From the NCBI GenBank assembly GCA_003427395.1, contig BFEA01000006.1, forward strand, positions 1,730,958 to 1,766,858: a stretch of 35,901 nt of DNA. The letters are read 5' to 3'. The notes beneath the pieces are model-generated. The model had not been told where the DNA came from and searched no databases. It worked only from the letters and a program-made list of their open reading frames with translations. Shown piece by piece: positions 30,475-35,901 of the stretch (positions are counted from its first letter, which is position 1; every line of letters begins with the position of its first letter). A program made the translations under genes and the position numbers. This stretch comes from Chara braunii (lineage: Eukaryota; Streptophyta; Charophyceae; Charales; Characeae).

Positions 30475-31872
30475 ATGATAAGCGATAAGGACAAGGACCA
30501 AATTTCTTATGATGTGTGTAATGCAAGTGGAAGTTCGAAAGAAGATATCGAAGGCAGAGTTGCAACATATGGTGTAACAAGACAAGACATCAACAACGAA
30601 CTTATCAAGAAATGCAATGAGTTTTATGATGCTCATTTTATTATCATGGAATCAACAAAAAATATCGAAGTTGACAATCTTCATGAGACTTGTGGGATGA
30701 CTCTTGCACGATCCTCGTTCTTACATAATGACCCGTGGTATGCGGAGATATACTACAATTGTCCATGGCGTAAGAAGCAGTGGGGACAACGCTATGTCGA
30801 GGCTCTTAGGAATGCAAGGGCAAATCAACGCAAATAATGTGTTGTGTCAAGGAAGGGTATGACAACAGACACAACATGCGTCACAGTTATGGAAGAAGCA
30901 GCAACGGAAAATGTCGAAGCGCACACTAACCAACCTGCCAATGAAGAAAAAAAGAAGACGACAATCACCGATGTTGGATCACTATTTCCGTGTAGTTACC
31001 ACAATCTGGTGATCGGAGGCATAAACATAACTCTCGAACATGTGAGAGTTGTGGGAGTTGGTGGATGGCTAACAGATGAGATTGTCAATTTTCTGTTGCA
31101 ATGGCCGTTGGAAGCACTGATGCGAAATCCCACTGTTCTCAACATTCATGTGTGCTCTACTTTTTGGTATAAGGTTTTAGAAAAGTACCAAAAACTTCAA
31201 CAGCGTGGAAAGGTAGGGTCAACCAAAGACGAAAACAATTGATAACTGTTGCACGAGACATGTGGGACTCCAGGCTGATTCTTATCCCATTGTGTCAAAA
31301 CAAACATTGAACCTTACTTTTGATGGTGAACATGGGCTCATTTGTAAAAAATGAGTTACCAAACGGATCTTTTCCACCAGTTATCATTCATCTCAATTCA
31401 TTCCAAAAGGCATGTCAGGCTGATTGGAGCGTTATATGCGCATTTGTTCGTGACGAGTTCCTTTTACACAAAACACACACAGGCACACGGTCAACAACTA
31501 GTGTGGCAAAATCATGGTCAAATGAGCAGAAGCATCGTAATGACGAGGAAAGAAGAAATGAATATTTTCCAACAACAGAACGAGGATGATTGCGGTATAC
31601 ACGTATGTTTGTACGACCAAACTCTAATTAGGCACTTTAGCACGTGTGGAAAGGAGGAAGAAATAAGCGGACCTCTTCTTATGAAAATAGTAAGCGGACC
31701 TTTTGTTATGAAAATAGTTTGTAAATTGTGCGTGAGTGAGGACGTAATCAAACGAAATCGACATTTGTTCGTGGACCAAACAACAGTGATGATGGCAACA
31801 TTGCACGGAATGGGGAATATAAACATTCAGTGCATAACTGAATATATAATGCAAACACCGATACATATATGA
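30475..31872 (+). pseudogene. Ulp1/SENP-like (C48) cysteine protease, decayed
   Basis: C48 proteases cleave SUMO-like modifiers with a His-Asp-Cys triad and a Gln oxyanion residue; copies occur in several DNA transposon families. One frame runs from an ATG at 30475 to 31242 with a single stop at 30835. Its second half carries VGGWLTDEIVNFLLQWPLEA and HVCSTFWYKVLEKYQ, matching the family's WLNDxxIN and TFFYxxL blocks. After a frameshift or small intron (a donor-like aaggtaggg is at 31208) another frame has LILIPLCQNKH, then TGA at 31308 where the family has the Trp after the catalytic His (31305-31307), then IIHLNSF, in which Asn (31395-31397) sits where the catalytic Asp normally is. A third frame contains IFQQQNEDDCGIHVCLYDQT with the expected Gln and the catalytic Cys at 31591-31593. 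The first 120 residues (DICNASG-like, HNDPWYAEIYYNCPWRK) are unrecognised. Confidence 0.7.
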
Positions 31873-32300
31873 AAAGAATAGTTATCAGGATGCAAGGGAC
31901 GTGGATACGAGACCGGGTCGACATTTGATAGCATGATCTTTGCTTATATAATGTGTGGTGAGTTGGTGTCTGGCAAGACAGAAGGGTTGAAGAAACGTTT
32001 CAGAGAGAAGAGTAAAACAAATGTTTATATACATTTAGTCGACCACTAGATCATTGACAAGCATGGTTCCCAGGATTGCAAATAAGGATGTCTGCGGATC
32101 ACACAGTCAGCGCAAGATGCAAAAAATTAAGAAAACAAAGAGCAAGAAAACGAGCACAAGATATTCCAAGAAGGTTGGTGTTGAAAAACTTTCGCTTCGC
32201 ATGGAGAAGAGGAGAAGCACCAAGTATCTATCAAACACAACGGTAAAAGTATCAAGAAACTAAAGGGTTGCACATACCACATCCCAATCTACCTCAGCAC
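31873..32300. other. Unassigned, between reading-frame fragments
   Basis: Mostly interrupted frames. A lysine-rich open stretch at 32054-32263 (GSHSQRKMQKIKKTKSKK) may belong to the charged-protein reading frame that follows. Confidence 0.35.
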
Positions 32301-32740
32301 ATGGAGTGTTGCAGACAGAAGAAGAGGTTAACACGACAACACAAGCAACAAAAAAAAGAAAGAATACAAGAAAGTTTGCGAGACGTACGGAGGACGAACA
32401 AGAATATGAAAAGAACCAACGGGCAAAAAAAACAATGTTGCGCATGAAAAAAGAACTACGCAAAAGGAAGCGTGCCGTATCTACATCAGACACAGAGAGC
32501 GGACCTTTGAATGGCAATGAAAATGGGTCAACGTCTCATGAAGAGGACTCCAATACCGAACAGTCCCAAAGTGAAGAACCGAATTCGAAGTCTGCCTCGA
32601 ATGACAGTGACAGAGCCAACGATGAAAGTGAAGACGGAGATGAAGAAGGAGAAATTCGTAGTGAAGATGATCGACGATGTCTTCAAGAAAAAACATCAGA
32701 CAAAGGTAACTATGCTGCATATTTCATTAACCAAAACTGA
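32301..32740 (+). CDS. Highly charged low-complexity reading frame
   Basis: The open frame 32306-32740 has no ATG at its upstream end, so it is probably an exon or a pseudogene fragment. It reads as a basic part (TTQATKKRKNTRKFARRTED, MLRMKKELRKRKR) followed by an acidic/serine part (SHEEDSNTEQSQSEEPNSKS, EDGDEEGEIRSEDDRR). This is a disordered basic-then-acidic tail of the kind seen after protease or transposase domains in large DNA transposons, but the family is not recognised. It ends with TGA just after a possible donor (aaaggtaac at 32703). Confidence 0.4.
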
Positions 32741-33350
32741 TACATACTATTGTTTATAATAAAACGAGTGTGAGAGTGTGCGATATATCGAAGTGAACAT
32801 TATTTTGATCTCATCATGATAATAAAATTTGGATGCCATGTCAAATTTAATCACACGACTTGTACACAATTTTTCCCCTTTTGTCCTTCGGAGAGGAAGT
32901 TGTGCGTATACACATGCGTGGTTGCCCAACCATGAATTTTGTGAAAGCTTACATAGAAAGATCCCTTCTAGACCCAATTTATTTTCATTATAAGTAATCA
33001 TGACTTCTTTTCCTCCACCATTTATGGCAAAAACTTTAAATAATTAGAGTGGAATGGAAAAATGACGTTCGAGTTTTGCACACACCCTTTCCCTCTCCTC
33101 TCTCCCTCCGCCTTCTCTCCTACCGAAAAAGTCTGAATTTTTTTTTTTTAATGAATTTTGCATGCAAGGGGTGTCTTATCTAGAAGGGTGCCTTATCGAG
33201 GTCACCCTTGAGCAATAGGCAATGGTGCACACCCTGTAGTTTACGAATATGAGTTTGCATCGGTTTTCGTATCTTGTAGACCCTATGGTGCACGCCCTAT
33301 TGTGCAAATAGTCAACGAATATCAGTTTGCTAACTTTAATTAATGTTTTT
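32741..33350. other. No gene seen
   Basis: A/T-rich, with a weak duplication: gtttacgaatatgagtttgc near 33239 resembles gtcaacgaatatcagtttgc near 33311, each near a tggtgca-cccta word. A T-run is at 33138-33149. Confidence 0.5.
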
Positions 33351-33356
33351 TGTTAA

Positions 33357-33742
33357 ATGTATGACATTATGGAAATATTGCAGGAACATGGCAATTGGTA
33401 TGTGCGGAGAAAGAAGTCATCCTGGAAGGAGAAAGAAAGAATGACAAAAAAAGAAAAATATGAGGAAGAAACAACATGCAGCATGTTTTCACAAAAAAAG
33501 AAAAAGCCAGGTTGTTACGATAAGTGGCAAAAGCATACGCATTCTCATCAGCGCACGACGCAACACTCTACCCATTAGAGGACACATTTTTGACTACAAT
33601 GAAATCCACCGTTGCGTTAATAAGTAAGGAGGTGGAAGAGGGGTTTGTTGATTATGTCACGGATCGAGGGATAAGATCAATTGTTGTAGAGTGCAATCAT
33701 GCGATGACAACAATTAGAGGGGAAATCACCTTCAACTTGTGA
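33357..33742 (+). pseudogene. Reading-frame fragments, unrecognised
   Basis: Two overlapping frames, 33357-33578 (lysine-rich) and 33524-33742 (LEDTFLTTMKSTVALISKEV, EEGFVDYVTDRGIRSIVVEC). The second has a balanced composition and leads towards the ORF at 33833 but is stopped at 33740. Possibly exons of one gene with the next entry. Confidence 0.3.
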
Positions 33743-33832
33743 CATTGGTTCTGGGCAAAAAAAACATGTCCACTGGTGAGAGCTAAACAAATAGATAAGT
33801 TGAAGACTTAAAGGAGTGATCTTAGGAAAGAA

Positions 33833-34288
33833 ATGATGGTCAATGACAGCTGGAGGAGAAAGGGAAATGAGCCATGGGGTGAACCTGCTTTTCAGAAAGC
33901 TCTTCTAATGGTCTTCCAGCATGGTAGAGAAAGGAACAACGAAAAATGGGTTTCTCTGCAGCAACTAACATTCACTGAATTGTCCATCAAACAAGATATC
34001 CAAGGAACGAAGAAGTCTACAAATATTCGGCAGAGAATCAAAGAACTTGCTGGTACAAAACACGACATTGCTGCATCGGTCCGGGCAAGAGACAGTGTGA
34101 TGACGTTCTCTGTCCTCAAATTGGATAGTACGACATCTGTGGCCGATTGCGGGAGGAAATATTTCCTAGTGGGACAAGATCCAACAAAGGATGAAACAAG
34201 AAAGAGCGATTTGTTCTTCGATGATGATTATACTTTAGAGATCACCGCATCGACTCTCGTGTCTCGTAGAGGTGACAATGACAAATAA
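33833..34288 (+). CDS. Unrecognised 151-residue protein or last exon
   Basis: ATG at 33833, TAA at 34286-34288, uninterrupted. Sequence is mixed and globular-looking (NEPWGEPAFQKALLMVFQHG, WVSLQQLTFTELSIKQDIQG, SNIRQ-type basic stretch, DSVMTFSVLKLDSTTSVADC, SDLFFDDDYTLEITASTLVS). No signal peptide or membrane segment. It follows the Ulp1-like and charged frames on the same strand at similar base composition, so it may be the 3' end of the same transposon-borne gene. I do not recognise it. Confidence 0.4.
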   Translation: MMVNDSWRRKGNEPWGEPAFQKALLMVFQHGRERNNEKWVSLQQLTFTELSIKQDIQGTKKSTNIRQRIKELAGTKHDIAASVRARDSVMTFSVLKLDSTTSVADCGRKYFLVGQDPTKDETRKSDLFFDDDYTLEITASTLVSRRGDNDK

Positions 34289-34960
34289 ACATCAAAGTGA
34301 ATAGTTTTGTTGTATCACGTGTACGTGTCAAGAATAAGTTTTGTAATGTACTGGACCTCATTGCTTCTTGATTAACCATTACTGCCATGTACTATGTACC
34401 ATGTCTAATAGGCTAGATGTATCCTTATACAAACAGATAAAAAACCAATAACTAATGACACCGACCTACAAATAACTTAAATTGGACAGTTGGACCGGAC
34501 GTGTCTGATAGATAGAGTGTGCGATAGGCAATAAATATTTGCAAGTGTCTGAGTTTTTATTCTCTTAAGCAATGGTGTATAGTCTAGTGTGTGCACATTT
34601 CTATGTATTTATTTATTATGAGAATAAAATACTACGCTTCAACGAAGTGGGAGAGAAAAAAAAATATGATGAGCTCGATAGGAGATTGCAAGGACATTAA
34701 TATCGAAGGCCGCGTATTCTTAATGATACATCTAGAAAAACGTTAGAGATTACGAATTGTGTCACATCGACATATTGTATCAAGTGTCATAGTTATAGTT
34801 TCTATATGGTTTAAATTGAGATGATGACTTCGTGATTTGCTTAGACGAAATTGTGTCAAACAGTTATAATATGTGTGCAACTATCATGAATTTTTTATAC
34901 CTCTACAGAAAAAAGGCTACATATAACCCCACCCTTTCTTTCCAACGATCTTTATTTATT
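34289..34960. other. A/T-rich sequence, no gene seen
   Basis: No reading frame is supported. Words like caataaatat and gaataaaatac could act as polyadenylation signals for the preceding reading frame, but this is not testable here. Confidence 0.4.
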
Positions 34961-34962
34961 TA

Positions 34963-34977
34963 TTCTCTCTCTCTCTT

Positions 34978-35071
<94 letters not shown>

Positions 35072-35218
35072 ACACACACACACAGAGTGTTCATATCCGT
35101 TTCTATCAATCAAAAGGGTAAACAGCATGCGATGAAATCCAAAATCCAAAATCAAAATTAATACGTAGTACTTTGATCCACAAGTGATGCAATAAGGGTT
35201 GAAATACTACATACCTAT

Positions 35219-35273
<55 letters not shown>

Positions 35274-35457
35274 GTGTTCATATCTGTCTCTATAATTCAA
35301 AAAGGTAAATAGCATGCAATGAAATCCGAAACCCGAAAGCAAAATTAAAAATTTTGGTATCTGTTTTCCTTTAAGGATCTACAAGGAACGTAGAACTTTT
35401 AGCTCCAACTGATGAATGTGGGTGTAAAAGAATATGTGTGTGTGTGTGTGTGTCTGT

Positions 35458-35494
<37 letters not shown>

Positions 35495-35828
35495 CATATC
35501 TCTATAAATGAAAATGGTTAACAACTTGCACTGAAACTCATAACACGTTGAGGCAAAATTTATTTGAGCCCGAACTGCTGCATTCGAGGAGAAAAGACAA
35601 TGTACCTTTCTCTCTCTCTCTCTCTCTCTCTTGTTCCTACCGGTCCCGAAATGATCAACATTGACAACAATATTAACTACAGTCGAACAATCACAAAATC
35701 CTTAGACAATAAACATTTTGTAGAAAGACAAGGTACGTAGTACGTTGAGTCACAAGTGATATGTTAAAGGCAAAAATACAACGTACTTTTGGTTGTGCAT
35801 TTGTGTGCGTGAGTGTCTCTCTCTCTCT

Positions 35829-35888
<60 letters not shown>

Positions 35889-35901
35889 CATTGTCTGTAT
35901 A
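34963..35901 (+). repeat. Array of repeat blocks and microsatellites
   Basis: (CT)n tracts at 34963-35068, 35221-35270, 35610-35630 and 35814-35863, (GT)n at 35433-35492 and (TA)n at 35864-35888 alternate with related blocks. Repeated words are catatcygt-tctat-aat-aaaaggtaa-cagcatgc-atgaaatcc (35090 and 35278), and aggtacgtagtac with cacaagtgat (35731; related at 35165 and at 27991). The final tcattgtctgtata after (TA)n matches 29879-29892. The pattern suggests subterminal repeats of a large transposon or a microsatellite-rich satellite. Dipeptide ORFs here are artefacts. Confidence 0.65.

Overview
This window is eukaryotic nuclear DNA that is poor in genes and full of repeats. It has no operons, no dense ORFs and no bacterial ribosome binding sites. 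It does have long microsatellites ((CA)n, (CT)n, (TA)n, (AAT)n, poly-A/T, poly-C), candidate GT-AG introns, tRNA-derived SINE-like units, a tRNA-Asp-type primer binding site, decayed gypsy reverse transcriptase fragments and a decayed Plavaka-type (CMC superfamily) DNA transposon. A streptophyte source fits, and a large repeat-rich genome such as a charophyte alga (Chara-like) would suit it. The species is inference; no marker gene proves it. Almost all long open frames here are translated microsatellites or shadows.

Layout. 1-2.6 kb: short tandem repeats and a G-rich tract. 2.7-5.1 kb: fragments of an unrecognised plus-strand gene with candidate introns of 51-54 nt and a clear last exon ending at 4258. 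5.5-6.1 kb: two tandem minus-strand SINE-like units. 6.7-7.2 kb: a microsatellite and a 35-bp minisatellite. 7.9-13.3 kb: gypsy protease-like remnant, then two copies of a repeat family (8.54-11.02 and 11.56-13.31 kb) that each begin with the same broken reverse transcriptase fragment. 13.68 kb: a minus-strand tRNA-Asp-type primer binding site. 14.4-16.0 kb: two unrecognised minus-strand reading frames. 16-21.5 kb: largely unassigned, with a SINE candidate, (AAT)n, (CA)n and a GT-rich minisatellite. 22.5-22.9 kb: a small inverted-repeat element. 24.2-26.9 kb: Plavaka-like transposase pseudogene. 28.2 kb: a sequencing-library adapter. 28.2-29.7 kb: a 1.47-kb hairpin element. 30.4-34.3 kb: an Ulp1/C48-type cysteine protease pseudogene and further unrecognised reading frames. 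34.9-35.9 kb: microsatellites mixed with a repeat block also found at 28.0 kb.

Main discovery: five occurrences of a short element, four of them carrying the complete core signature of a type I hammerhead ribozyme with a three-base-pair stem III. They lie at about 12.07, 21.60, 23.20 (core truncated), 23.44 (minus strand) and 29.75 kb. Four form one family of about 110 bp embedded in (TA)n tracts; the fifth is diverged but keeps the core and the short stem III with a different loop. This architecture is known from Penelope-like retroelements and small animal retrozymes, so these may be remnants of a ribozyme-bearing non-autonomous retroelement. The core-proximal part of stem I is poor, so self-cleavage is a hypothesis.

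Main caution: positions 28199-28236 are two Tn5 mosaic ends back to back, identical to the Nextera mate-pair junction adapter. The join between the (CA)n tract and the hairpin element is therefore an assembly artefact, and conclusions that span 28.2 kb, including whether the transposase and the Ulp1-like gene belong to one element, must be treated with care.
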